This document shows, in pieces, positions 50,723-60,001 of a stretch of DNA of 64,000 nucleotides. Source of the DNA: JANQMY01 sp965228775 (GTDB lineage Bacteria > Pseudomonadota > Alphaproteobacteria > JANQMY01); the NCBI GenBank assembly GCA_965228775.1, contig OZ245840.1, forward strand, positions 2,852,001 to 2,916,000, given 5' to 3'. The notes under the pieces were generated by a model, which searched no databases, was not told the origin of the DNA, and saw nothing but the letters and a program-made list of their open reading frames with translations. How positions within the stretch are numbered: the first letter of the stretch is position 1; each line of letters opens with the position of its first letter. A program made the position numbers and the translations under genes.

Positions 50723-53482
50723 ATGTCTCGTCCACTTCCCTCCGCAGAGCCATCAACGGGGTCTGGCCCCCGCATAGAAACCGCCAAAGACGCATCGTCG
50801 CCGCGAAAAAAGGACACGGGCGCCGTCACGCCGATGATGGCTCAGTATCTGGACATCCGTGCGGCCCATCCCGGTTATCTGTTGTTTTATCGGATGGGCG
50901 ATTTCTATGAGCTGTTTTTCGAGGACGCTGTGGCCGCCTCGTCCGCGCTCGATATCGCGCTCACCAAACGCGGCAAACATGCGGGCGCCGATATTCCCAT
51001 GTGTGGCGTGCCTGTTCACGCGGCAGAGGGATATCTCGAAAGATTGATCGGTAAAGGGTTTCGGGTCGCGGTGTGCGAGCAGATGGAAGATCCGGCGGAA
51101 GCCAAGAAACGCGGGTCGAAAGCCGTCGTCGCCCGGGAAGTGGTGCGGCTTGTGACGCCGGGGACGATTACGGAAGACACATTGCTTGATTCCCGGGCGC
51201 ATAACTATCTGGCGGCACTGGCGCGGGTCGGCGGACGCACCGCCGATGCCGGCATGTCCTTGGCTTGGCTTGACATCTCCACCGGTGAACTGCGCGTTGC
51301 GGAAACATTCTCCAGCCAGCTTGCGCCGGACTTGGCGCGGGTGCGGCCGGGCGAAATATTGGTCGGGGAAACCCTCTTGGAAGACGAAGAGCTTTCCACT
51401 CTGCTGGACGAGCAGCCCGCTGTGCAGACGCCTTTGCCCTCGCGCGTGTTTGACAGTGAAACGGGCCGTAAGCGTCTGGAAGGCTTGTTCGGCGTGCGCG
51501 ATTTGGACGGGCTTACGGCGCTCGGGCGCGCTGATACGGCAGCGCTTGGCGCATTGATCGATTATGTGGATCTCACACAGAAGGGCCGCCTGCCCTCCAT
51601 CGCGAAACCCATAAAGGAGAGCCGTGGGTCTCGCATGCTCATCGATCCTGCCACAAGGGCAAGCTTGGAGATCACGCAGACCCTGTCAGGGATGCGAGAC
51701 GGCAGCTTGCTTGCGGATATCGACCGCACGGCAACGGGGGCGGGGGGGCGCCTGCTTCTGGAGCGCCTTGTCAGCCCACTGACGGATTTGGATGAAATCA
51801 AACGGCGCCACGACTCGATAGAATATTTCGTGAATACCTCACAGCTGCGCCCAAACATGCTGTCGGCGCTGAAAGCCGCGCCGGATATGGGCAGGGCCCT
51901 TGGCCGTTTGTCGGTCGGGCGAGGCGGCCCAAGGGATGTGGCCGCGATCCGCGATGGCCTAATGGCCGGAGAAGCAATCAGCAAACTGTTTGATGGGCAG
52001 GATGGCCCGTTGGTGGATTATCCCGCTGAAATCACGGCGGCACTGTCCGATCTTCAGGGACATGAGGGCTTGATCGAAGAACTGGGCAAAGCGCTTGCGG
52101 AGGATCTGCCCACCCACACCAGAGATGGCGGATTTGTTGCTGAAGGGTTTAACGCGGAGCTGGACTCTGCCAGAGCTCTGCGCGACCAAAGCCGCCGGGT
52201 CATTGCCGAGATGGAAAGTGATTTCCGGCAACAGACGGAAGTTCAAACCCTCAAGGTGCGCCATAATAATGTGCTGGGGTATTTTATCGAGGTCACACCG
52301 ACCCATGCCGACAAGCTTTTGAATCCGCCGCACAGCGACACCTTCATCCACCGTCAAACCCTCGCGGGCGCCGTAAGGTTTACGACAACCGATCTAAGTG
52401 ATCTCGACCAACGCATTTCGCGAGCGGCGTCCCTGTCGATCGAACTGGAAAACAAGATCTTCCAAGAACTTGTGGCGCTTGTCATAGAGGCCGCATCGAA
52501 GGTTCAGCAGGCGGCCTCTGCGCTTGCAGTGCTGGACGTCAGTGCGTCTTCCGCCGCCTTGGCAATAGAACGGCGTTTCATTCGCCCACGGATAGATGAC
52601 TCATCGGTCTTTGATGTGCAAGGCGGACGGCATCCGGTGGTGGAATCCGCGCTCGACAAATCTAACAGCTCCGCCTTTATCCCCAACGATTGCAGCCTTT
52701 CGGCCACCGGTGAGGGGGTATCGCGATTGTGGCTGGTCACCGGCCCCAACATGGCCGGTAAGTCCACCTTTCTGAGGCAGAATGCCTTGATCGCCATCCT
52801 GGCCCAGGCGGGGTTTTTCGTGCCCGCATCGTCCGCCCATATCGGCATTGTGGACCGCTTGTTTAGCCGTGTGGGTGCCGCGGACGACCTTGCACGCGGC
52901 CGGTCAACTTTCATGGTTGAGATGGTCGAAACAGCAGCGATCTTAAATCAGGCGACACCACGATCGCTGGTCATCCTGGACGAAATCGGCCGGGGAACGG
53001 CTACGTTTGACGGTCTGTCGATCGCCTGGGCCGCCGTGGAGCACCTTCACGACGTCAATCAATCGCGCGTTCTGTTTGCGACACACTATCACGAGCTCAA
53101 CGCCCTATCCGAACGCTTAAGCGGACTTGCCAGTGTGACCATGCGCGTCAAGGAATGGGAAGGCGACGTGGTGTTTCTTCATGAAGTCGTCGCTGGCGCG
53201 GCTGATCGCTCGTACGGAATCCAGGTGGGCAAGCTGGCGGGGTTGCCAGATCTTGTTATTGGGCGCGCAAAGGAAGTGCTCACGGCGCTGGAACAAGGTG
53301 ACAGTGGTCGCCGGGCCGCGACCCTTGTGGACGACCTGCCGCTATTTCAAGCGACAGCGCCAAAACCGGCGGAAACATCACCACAACACGAGGCCTTGGA
53401 TATGTTGGCGGACATAAATCCGGATGAGCTGACACCCCGCGCCGCATTGGAAGTGCTGTATAAACTGCGATCAAAAATCTAG
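50723..53482 (+). CDS. mutS: DNA mismatch repair protein MutS
   Basis: Mismatch recognition ATPase. The N-terminal mismatch-binding domain has the Phe-x-Glu motif in RMGDFYELFFEDA (about 57-69). The core clamp follows, then Walker A GPNMAGKSTFLRQ (about 674-686) and Walker B LVILDEIGRGTATFDGLS (about 750-767). It has 919 residues. An approximately 40-residue polar N-terminal extension is common in alphaproteobacteria. Followed by a 401-bp repeat-rich gap before glnD. Confidence 0.97.
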   Translation: MSRPLPSAEPSTGSGPRIETAKDASSPRKKDTGAVTPMMAQYLDIRAAHPGYLLFYRMGDFYELFFEDAVAASSALDIALTKRGKHAGADIPMCGVPVHAAEGYLERLIGKGFRVAVCEQMEDPAEAKKRGSKAVVAREVVRLVTPGTITEDTLLDSRAHNYLAALARVGGRTADAGMSLAWLDISTGELRVAETFSSQLAPDLARVRPGEILVGETLLEDEELSTLLDEQPAVQTPLPSRVFDSETGRKRLEGLFGVRDLDGLTALGRADTAALGALIDYVDLTQKGRLPSIAKPIKESRGSRMLIDPATRASLEITQTLSGMRDGSLLADIDRTATGAGGRLLLERLVSPLTDLDEIKRRHDSIEYFVNTSQLRPNMLSALKAAPDMGRALGRLSVGRGGPRDVAAIRDGLMAGEAISKLFDGQDGPLVDYPAEITAALSDLQGHEGLIEELGKALAEDLPTHTRDGGFVAEGFNAELDSARALRDQSRRVIAEMESDFRQQTEVQTLKVRHNNVLGYFIEVTPTHADKLLNPPHSDTFIHRQTLAGAVRFTTTDLSDLDQRISRAASLSIELENKIFQELVALVIEAASKVQQAASALAVLDVSASSAALAIERRFIRPRIDDSSVFDVQGGRHPVVESALDKSNSSAFIPNDCSLSATGEGVSRLWLVTGPNMAGKSTFLRQNALIAILAQAGFFVPASSAHIGIVDRLFSRVGAADDLARGRSTFMVEMVETAAILNQATPRSLVILDEIGRGTATFDGLSIAWAAVEHLHDVNQSRVLFATHYHELNALSERLSGLASVTMRVKEWEGDVVFLHEVVAGAADRSYGIQVGKLAGLPDLVIGRAKEVLTALEQGDSGRRAATLVDDLPLFQATAPKPAETSPQHEALDMLADINPDELTPRAALEVLYKLRSKI

Positions 53483-53640
53483 AATTCCGGTCTGTGGATA
53501 AGTTGGGGGACAAAACCACCGTGAACTACATAAGATATTGATTATATTGAGAAAAATATTATGTCGCACCCATGGATAAGTTGAGTATTTGGTCTTGACA
53601 CGCCTTCTGGTCGATAACCTTCAGCATAAAGACTGGCATC

Positions 53641-53741
53641 TAAGGGCACTTTTGGTTTTCATAAAATCACAAAAGTGCCCTAAGTCTTTGTTTGACGCGT
53701 TTCCGGACGGTGAACCGGATTCCACTTCACCTGGAAACGCT
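53641..53741 (-). repeat. Two-hairpin element B, copy 3
   Basis: On the minus strand: hairpin 1 (53741-53697; AGCGTTTCCAGG ... CCGTCCGGAAACGC, inner pair TG/CA, identical to the core at 37014), spacer with ACAAAGAC, then hairpin 2 with arms CTAAGGGCACTTTTG and CAAAAGTGCCCTTA (53641-53683). Confidence 0.88.
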
Positions 53742-53748
53742 ATGGGTC

Positions 53749-53852
53749 ACTATTGGTTTTCGTAGAATCACAAAAGTGCCCTAAGTCTTTATCCTAATGT
53801 GTATCCGCCAAAGGACTGGGGCGGTGAACCGCTACACGTTTCGCCTGGAAAC
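53749..53852 (-). repeat. Element B, degenerate tandem copy
   Basis: Repeats TCACAAAAGTGCCCTAAGTC (53768-53787 area) and the B end GCCTGGAAACGCT (53843-53855), but the inner pair is broken (CG/CA) and CCGTCCG is lost. A decayed tandem copy of 53641-53741. Confidence 0.75.
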
Positions 53853-53884
53853 GCTGCAGAGGCAATAAGTGGGAACAGTTGGGC

Positions 53885-56713
53885 ATGGCGCCGAAAAACA
53901 AAAACCGCCCCTTGCGGGCTATCCGATTGAGGGATTTCCACAGCGAGCCTCTGGTTGATGCGGATGCCCTGAAAGGGGATCTGAATGCATTGGCCGGTCA
54001 GCTTGATTTCGATCCTGAAAAGGCGCGGCCCCGGGTTCTGGAACTCATCAAGCAGGCAATGGATGCGGGGCGCTTGGCGGCGCGGCAACGGCTGGAGGCC
54101 GGTGTTGTCGATGGCATGACCACCGCTCGTGACCTATCGGTTCTCGAAGACATCATTATACGGATCTTATACGACTATACCGTGGAGCATGTATTCCCGT
54201 TGCACAACCCAACGGAATCAGAACGGCTGAGCATTATTGCCGTGGGCGGCTATGGCCGTGCGGCGCTGGCACCGGGGTCCGATATCGATCTGTTGTTTGT
54301 GCGGCCCTATAAGAAGACGCCCTGGAGCGAGAACGTTCTCGAATATCTGCTCTATTTCCTTTGGGACCTGGGCCAAAAGGTCGGCCATGCCACGCGTTCG
54401 ATCGATGAATGCATCAGCATGTCCAAGCGTGACATGACCATTCGGACTTCCATTCTTGAAGCGCGGTATGTCTGGGGCGACAAAGGCCTGTTTGAAGAAC
54501 TGCTGGACAAGTTCAAAAGCCAAATCGTTGCCGCCGGTGACGGGCAAGACTTTGTTGAAGCAAAGCTTGCGGAGCGCGATGAGCGCCATCGGCGCAGCGG
54601 CGAAAGCCGTTATCTGGTCGAGCCGAATTTGAAAGACGGTAAGGGGGGCTTGCGCGATCTTCACACGCTGTTCTGGATCGGCAAATACCTCTACCAAGTA
54701 GAACATAGTTCTGAACTGGTGGGGCACGGCGTTTATACCCCCAGTGAGTACGAAAAATTCTCTAAGGCTGAAGCCTATTTCTGGACCGTGCGCTGCCACC
54801 TGCATTTCCTGACGGGGCGCGCCGAAGAACGTTTGTCGTTTGATGTGCAGCCTGAATTGGCGAAGCGCCTTGGGTACACCTCTCACGGAGGATTGCGCGA
54901 CGTCGAGCGCTTCATGAAGCACTACTTCCTGATGGCGAAGCGGGTAGGCGACCTTACGCGTATCTTTTGCGCGGGCCTTGAGGTGGGCAACCTCAAGAAA
55001 CGGCCAAGTTGGAGCAAGATTCTGCCGAATTTCGGGCGCCGCCAGAAGCATGGCGACTTCGTGCTCGAAGGCGGCCGCATCTCAACCTTGGATGACAAAT
55101 CGTTCGAGAAAGACCCGGTCAATTTGCTGCGTCTCTTTCAGCTATCGGATACCCATGATGCGCTTATTCATCCGGATGCCCTGCGGCTGGTGACGCGCTC
55201 TCTGCGGCTGATCGATGATGATCTGCGTACGAATAAAGAGGCCAACAAGATCTTCCTGGAGATTCTGTGCAGCCGGAATGACCCGGAGGCCACGCTGCGC
55301 CGCATGAACGAAGCGGGTGTGCTGGGCCGGTTCATCCCGGATTTCGGGCGCATCGTGGCGATGATGCAATTCAATATGTATCACCACTATACGGTGGACG
55401 AGCATTTGATCCGCGCCATCGGCATTCTGGCCAGCATCGAGCGGCGCGAACTTGGCAGCGAACATCCGCTAGCGGATGAATTGGTGACAAAGATCCAAAG
55501 CCGCGAAACTTTGTACATGGCCGTTCTGCTGCACGATATGGCAAAGGGCCGGGAAAAAGATCACTCCGAAGAAGGGGAAGACATTGCCCGTGAGCTTTGC
55601 CCCCGTCTCGGCATGTCGGCCGCTGCGACAGAAACGGTCGCATGGCTTGTTCGGAACCATCTGGTGATGAGCGACTGTGCCCAACGGCGGGACATATCGG
55701 ATCCAAAAACGGTCCAAGACTTTGCGGATCAAGTGCAGAGCCCGGAACGGCTGCGGTTGCTGTTGATCCTGACCGTTGCCGACATCAAGGCCGTGGGACC
55801 GGGGGTCTGGAACGGCTGGAAAGGCCAATTGCTGCGCGAGCTTTATTTTGAAACCGAATCCGTTCTGCAGGGCGGCCACTCCACGGTCGGCCGGAAAGAG
55901 CGCGTGGCGGGGGCCAAAGAACGGCTTGCCGAAAAACTCGGCAATTGGCCGGCGGAAGACCGGGAGGCCGCGCTCAACCGGCATTATGACCCCTATTGGT
56001 TGAGCACCGATACGGAATCTCAAGCCAAGCACGCCGACTGGATTCGGCAATGCGAGGCGGCTGGCGAGCTGCTCACCGTCAAAACAGAGCCGGATCAATT
56101 TCAAGCCGCCACCGAAGTGACGGTGTATACAGCTGACCATCCGGGTCTTTTTTCACGGCTCGCGGGGGCATTCGCGGTGGCAGGCGCCAACATCACCTCC
56201 GCAAAGGTGTTCACCACCAATCAGGGGATGGCGCTCGATGTTTTCAGCGTCCAGGACCCGGAAGGTAAGGCGTTCGATGACGAAGGGCGCCTCAACCGCC
56301 TGAAGCAAACCATCAGCCGAACGCTCAGTGGCGAGGTAAGACCCCATGAGTTGATCGCAGAGAAGAAGGCCGCGCGCCGCCAGCGCGCCTTTACCGTGGA
56401 AGCCCAAGTGGTGGTGGATAACTCAGCGTCGGAAACTTTTACGGTGATCGAAGTGAACGGCCGGGACCGGCCCGGCCTTCTTCACGACCTGACACGGGCG
56501 CTCTTTTCGCTCAGCCTCACCATCGGGGCCGCCCGTATCGCCACTTATGGCGAACGCGCCGTCGACGTTTTCTACGTGAAAGACGGCTATGGCCTCAAAA
56601 TTCTGCACGAGCAGCGCTTGGCCAATATCGAAGCAACGATTTTGGAAAGTTTGTCGCCTAAAAAGAAGCCTCTCAAATCTGCCACAAAGGGACGTAAAAA
56701 GGCGGCGGAATGA
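53885..56713 (+). CDS. glnD: Bifunctional uridylyltransferase/uridylyl-removing enzyme GlnD
   Basis: Senses glutamine and controls PII proteins by adding or removing UMP. The nucleotidyltransferase site GSDIDLLF (about 132-139) follows GGYGRAAL; the HD domain lies in HHYTVDEHLIRAIG and LLHDMAKGRE (about 495-560); two ACT domains (about 730-810 and 845-915) bind glutamine. 942 residues from ATG 53885; a TTG two codons upstream is also open. It overlaps murJ by 4 bp (ATGA), an order conserved in alphaproteobacteria. Confidence 0.97.
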   Translation: MAPKNKNRPLRAIRLRDFHSEPLVDADALKGDLNALAGQLDFDPEKARPRVLELIKQAMDAGRLAARQRLEAGVVDGMTTARDLSVLEDIIIRILYDYTVEHVFPLHNPTESERLSIIAVGGYGRAALAPGSDIDLLFVRPYKKTPWSENVLEYLLYFLWDLGQKVGHATRSIDECISMSKRDMTIRTSILEARYVWGDKGLFEELLDKFKSQIVAAGDGQDFVEAKLAERDERHRRSGESRYLVEPNLKDGKGGLRDLHTLFWIGKYLYQVEHSSELVGHGVYTPSEYEKFSKAEAYFWTVRCHLHFLTGRAEERLSFDVQPELAKRLGYTSHGGLRDVERFMKHYFLMAKRVGDLTRIFCAGLEVGNLKKRPSWSKILPNFGRRQKHGDFVLEGGRISTLDDKSFEKDPVNLLRLFQLSDTHDALIHPDALRLVTRSLRLIDDDLRTNKEANKIFLEILCSRNDPEATLRRMNEAGVLGRFIPDFGRIVAMMQFNMYHHYTVDEHLIRAIGILASIERRELGSEHPLADELVTKIQSRETLYMAVLLHDMAKGREKDHSEEGEDIARELCPRLGMSAAATETVAWLVRNHLVMSDCAQRRDISDPKTVQDFADQVQSPERLRLLLILTVADIKAVGPGVWNGWKGQLLRELYFETESVLQGGHSTVGRKERVAGAKERLAEKLGNWPAEDREAALNRHYDPYWLSTDTESQAKHADWIRQCEAAGELLTVKTEPDQFQAATEVTVYTADHPGLFSRLAGAFAVAGANITSAKVFTTNQGMALDVFSVQDPEGKAFDDEGRLNRLKQTISRTLSGEVRPHELIAEKKAARRQRAFTVEAQVVVDNSASETFTVIEVNGRDRPGLLHDLTRALFSLSLTIGAARIATYGERAVDVFYVKDGYGLKILHEQRLANIEATILESLSPKKKPLKSATKGRKKAAE

Positions 56714-58260
56714 ACCTGCTTAAATCCTTTGCGACGGTTGGCGGCTGGACGGGCGCGAGCCGCGTTCTCGGTTTCGTCCGGGATATTTTGATAGCACGCT
56801 ATCTGGGGATCGGCGATGTGGCCGATGCCTGGTTCGCGGCATTTGCCTTCCCCAATTTGTTCCGCCGTCTGTTCGGCGAAGGCGCCTTTAACTCGGCTTT
56901 TGTTCCGCTCTTTTCCCGGCAGCTCGAAGAAAATGGCGAAGCCGCCGCGAAGCGGTTCGCGGAAGAGGTGTTGGGCATTCTGCTCATCACGCTTGTGCTG
57001 CTGACGATCTTGGCGCAGATGGCGATGCCGCTGCTTACCTACATCATCGCGCCGGGATTCGCGGAAGACCCGGCCAAGTTCGAAATGACGACGCTCTTTA
57101 CACGGATCGCCTTTCCCTATCTCATGTTCATGTCACTGGCGGCGATGTTGAGCGGTGTGCTCAATTCCTTGCGGCGCTATGCGATGGCGGCAGCGGCCCC
57201 TGTTTTGCTGAATCTGACGCTTATCTCTTTCATTGTTTTTGTAACGCCCCATGTGGCAACGCCGGGCCATGCCTTGGTTTGGGGCGTTGCTTTGGCCGGG
57301 GCGTTGCAATTCTTGCTGCTTTTATGGGGCTGCGCCCGGCAAGGCATGGCATTGCGCCTGCCACGCCCCCGCATGACGCCGGGCGTGCGCCGCCTTATCC
57401 AGTTGGGCATACCGGGGGCCATCGCAGGCGGCATTACACAAATCAATTTGTTCATCGGTCACGCTATCGCCTCGTTTGAAGGCGGCGCGCGGGCGATTTT
57501 GGGCCTGGCGGACCGTATCTATCAGCTGCCGCTCGGCATGATCGGGATTGCCATGGGCGTGGTTCTGTTGCCTGAAATCACGCGGCGGCTGCGTAGTGGT
57601 GACGAAGCGGGGGCGCATGACAGCCAGAACCGGTCACTGGAATTTTCCATGGGGCTTACCATTCCGGCGGCGGTCGCCTTGGCGTTGATCCCGTTGCCGA
57701 TCGTAAGCGTCTTGTTTGAAGGCGGTGCCTTTACAGGCGATGCAGCTGAGAAAGTGGCCCTGGCAGTTCAGATCTTCGCTTTTGGCCTTCCGGCCTTTGT
57801 GTTGATCAAGATCTTTTCGCCCGGGTTTTTTGCGCGGGAAGACACGAAAACACCGCTCTACTTTTCAATGGTGAATGCGGGATTGAATGTGGTCGCAAGC
57901 CTCATTCTATTCTTCCCCTTGGGCCTTGGCTTTGTGGGGATCGCCATCGCGACGTCCCTCGCCGGATGGGTCAATGCGGTTCTGCTGGCCGGACGCCTGT
58001 ATCAGCTTGGTCATTTCCGTGCGGATAATCGGCTGGCGTCTAAACTGCCTCGGATTGTCCTTGCCGCCGCTCTCATGGGCGGGGTTTTGTGGGTGGCGGC
58101 CCAATGGCTCGAAAGTGGCTTTGACGGAGATGTGCTGGACCGCTGGCTTAGTCTCGGCATTTTAGTGGGCGGCGGGCTTTTGGCTTATGCCATTGCGGCG
58201 CTGGGGGTTCGGGCACTGACCGTGGGTGACCTCAAGGGCGCCTTATCCCGAAGCGGATAG
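56710..58260 (+). CDS. murJ: Lipid II flippase MurJ
   Basis: Moves lipid II across the inner membrane for peptidoglycan synthesis (MOP/MATE-like fold, about 14 helices). The start MNLLKSFATVGGWTGASRVLGFVRD, with Arg residues in ASRVLGFVRDILIA, and FPNLFRRLFGEGAFNSAFVP are hallmarks. It has 516 residues and is translationally coupled to glnD. Confidence 0.97.
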   Translation: MNLLKSFATVGGWTGASRVLGFVRDILIARYLGIGDVADAWFAAFAFPNLFRRLFGEGAFNSAFVPLFSRQLEENGEAAAKRFAEEVLGILLITLVLLTILAQMAMPLLTYIIAPGFAEDPAKFEMTTLFTRIAFPYLMFMSLAAMLSGVLNSLRRYAMAAAAPVLLNLTLISFIVFVTPHVATPGHALVWGVALAGALQFLLLLWGCARQGMALRLPRPRMTPGVRRLIQLGIPGAIAGGITQINLFIGHAIASFEGGARAILGLADRIYQLPLGMIGIAMGVVLLPEITRRLRSGDEAGAHDSQNRSLEFSMGLTIPAAVALALIPLPIVSVLFEGGAFTGDAAEKVALAVQIFAFGLPAFVLIKIFSPGFFAREDTKTPLYFSMVNAGLNVVASLILFFPLGLGFVGIAIATSLAGWVNAVLLAGRLYQLGHFRADNRLASKLPRIVLAAALMGGVLWVAAQWLESGFDGDVLDRWLSLGILVGGGLLAYAIAALGVRALTVGDLKGALSRSG

Positions 58261-58345
58261 AGCCGTCTTTTCCCTTGCATTCCGGCAGGCGCCAAGAGAT
58301 AACCCCCGATCTGTTTTGAGCCATAACCGCTATTTGGAGCTAGAA

Positions 58346-59368
58346 ATGTCACCTGTTGAAGGGGCGCACGAGCCGCTGGTCTTTTCCGGCACGCAGCCCA
58401 CCGGAAATTTGCATCTGGGGAATTATCTCGGTGCAATCCGCAATTGGGTGAAGCTCCAAGAAACTCATCCCTGCCTCTTCTGCATTGTGGATCTGCACGC
58501 CATTACGGTCTTCCAAGATCCCAAGGAACTGAGAGACAGTACCCGGTCGGTTGCGGCGGCCTACATCGCGGCGGGGATCGATCCGGAAAAGCATGTGGTG
58601 TTCAATCAGTCCCAAGTGTCTGCCCATGCAGAACTTGCCTGGGTCTTCAACTGCGTTGCGCGGATTGGCTGGCTCAACCGCATGACGCAGTTCAAGGAAA
58701 AGGCCGGCAAGAACCGTGAAAATGCTAGTGCCGGATTGTTCGTGTACCCCAACCTCATGGCGGCGGATATCCTGGCGTACAAGGCGACCCACGTGCCGGT
58801 GGGCGAAGATCAAAAGCAGCATTTGGAACTGTCGCGGGACATCGCGCAGAAATTCAATACGGATTTCGGCGTGCCGGATTTCTTTCCTTTGCCGGAACCG
58901 GTGATTACGGGTCCGGCGACACGGGTCATGTCTTTGCGGGACGGCTCGCAAAAGATGTCAAAATCCGATCCGTCCGACTATTCGCGGATCAACCTGACCG
59001 ATGACGCGGAAGCAATCGCCTTGAAGGTGAGAAAAGCACGTACCGATCCTGAACCGTTGCCGTCTGAGGCCGCTGGCCTCAAAGACCGGCCGGAAGCGGA
59101 AAACTTGGTGTCGATTTATGCAGCTCTCGCCGACACATCGACGGATGATGTGCTGCGTGAATTCGGCGGTGCCCAGTTTTCCGATTTCAAAAAAGCTCTA
59201 TCCGAAGTCGCGGTCGAGACACTTGTTCCGCTTACAGACGAAATGAGCCGTCTTCTCAAAGAGCCCGATGAAATCGACGCGATATTGGCAAAAGGGGCCG
59301 AACGGGCACGGGCGATCGCAGATCCGATCTTGCGCGATGTCTACGATACGGTGGGCTTTGTCCGCTAG
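58346..59368 (+). CDS. trpS: Tryptophanyl-tRNA synthetase
   Basis: Class I aminoacyl-tRNA synthetase. The HIGH-like motif is in TGNLHLGNYLGA (about 19-30) and the KMSKS motif in SQKMSKSDPSDY (about 206-217). An upstream frame opens at 58226 inside murJ; ATG 58346, with GGAG 7 nt before it, gives a normal 340 residues. Confidence 0.97.
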   Translation: MSPVEGAHEPLVFSGTQPTGNLHLGNYLGAIRNWVKLQETHPCLFCIVDLHAITVFQDPKELRDSTRSVAAAYIAAGIDPEKHVVFNQSQVSAHAELAWVFNCVARIGWLNRMTQFKEKAGKNRENASAGLFVYPNLMAADILAYKATHVPVGEDQKQHLELSRDIAQKFNTDFGVPDFFPLPEPVITGPATRVMSLRDGSQKMSKSDPSDYSRINLTDDAEAIALKVRKARTDPEPLPSEAAGLKDRPEAENLVSIYAALADTSTDDVLREFGGAQFSDFKKALSEVAVETLVPLTDEMSRLLKEPDEIDAILAKGAERARAIADPILRDVYDTVGFVR

Positions 59369-59371
59369 GGC

Positions 59372-59458
59372 ATGATCATACCAACGCACTACAGTTTGTC
59401 GCGCGATCGGATGGTTAACCGTTCGCCAAGGCTCACTCCACTTAACCTGATCGCGCTC
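59372..59458 (-). repeat. Two-hairpin palindromic element (B/D superfamily), trpS-side copy
   Basis: On the minus strand: AGCGCGATCAGG-TT-AAGTG ... CGGTT-AA-CCATCCGATCGCGC (59456-59401), with the inner pair TT/AA. Then a GACAAAC-containing spacer and a short palindrome GGTATGATCATGCC. The scaffold equals that of copies D and B with other, still complementary, stem bases. Confidence 0.75.
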
Positions 59459-59514
59459 TGGTCTCAAAAATTCTACCGCTTGCTGAATAGGGCGAGCGGT
59501 GGCAGCATGGTGAT

Positions 59515-59994
59515 ATGACGACTTCGACTTCACGCCCCCGGAAGTTCCTCGTAATAGCGGACAATTCTCCGGAATGCCGGGTTGCCCTTCGGTTTGCCGC
59601 CCGGCGCGCGCTCCACACATCCGGACATGTGACGATCTTGCGGGTGATCACGCCCGGTGATTTTCAACATTGGATGGCCGTGGAACAGCGTATGCGCGAG
59701 GAGGCTTTTGAAGAAGCCGAAAGCCTGGTTCACGAACTGGCGGCGGAAGTGAATTCGGCAACCAATGGCATTCCGGAAGTCATCATCCGGGAAGGCAAGA
59801 CACGCGAAGAAATCGTGAAACTCATCAATGAAGATCGCGATATTGCCGTTCTGGTTCTTGGGTCTGCTTCGAACAAGGAAGGGCCCGGGCCGCTGGTCAG
59901 TCTGCTTGCGAAAGACCCCACGGGGGCATTCCCGATCCCCGTGACCATCGTGCCGGGCACGTTGACCGATGATGCCATCGACGTGCTGGCATAA
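59515..59994 (+). CDS. Universal stress protein (UspA family)
   Basis: Rossmann-like USP fold. FLVIADNSPECRVALRFAARRA at the start (split by a normal turn), and VLVLGSASNKEGPGPLVSLL near 117-136 holds the G-x2-G-x-G-like ATP-binding loop. It has 159 residues. Single-domain cytosolic protein between trpS and the cyclase gene. Confidence 0.88.
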   Translation: MTTSTSRPRKFLVIADNSPECRVALRFAARRALHTSGHVTILRVITPGDFQHWMAVEQRMREEAFEEAESLVHELAAEVNSATNGIPEVIIREGKTREEIVKLINEDRDIAVLVLGSASNKEGPGPLVSLLAKDPTGAFPIPVTIVPGTLTDDAIDVLA

Positions 59995-60001
59995 TCGGAA
60001 A

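Larger units (their letters stand above)
53483..53884. other. 402-bp gap with two element B copies; otherwise no gene
   Basis: The first about 150 bp (53483-53635) are AT-rich and featureless apart from ATTATATTGAGAAAAATATTA-like sequence. Two tandem B copies fill 53641-53852, one intact and one degenerate. The glnD start follows. Confidence 0.75.

Noticed and set aside
53483..53640. A second origin or regulatory region after mutS
   Set aside because: It is AT-rich and holds TGTGGATAAG and CATGGATAAG near 53491-53582, which resemble DnaA boxes, but there is no supporting gene context and only one good match.
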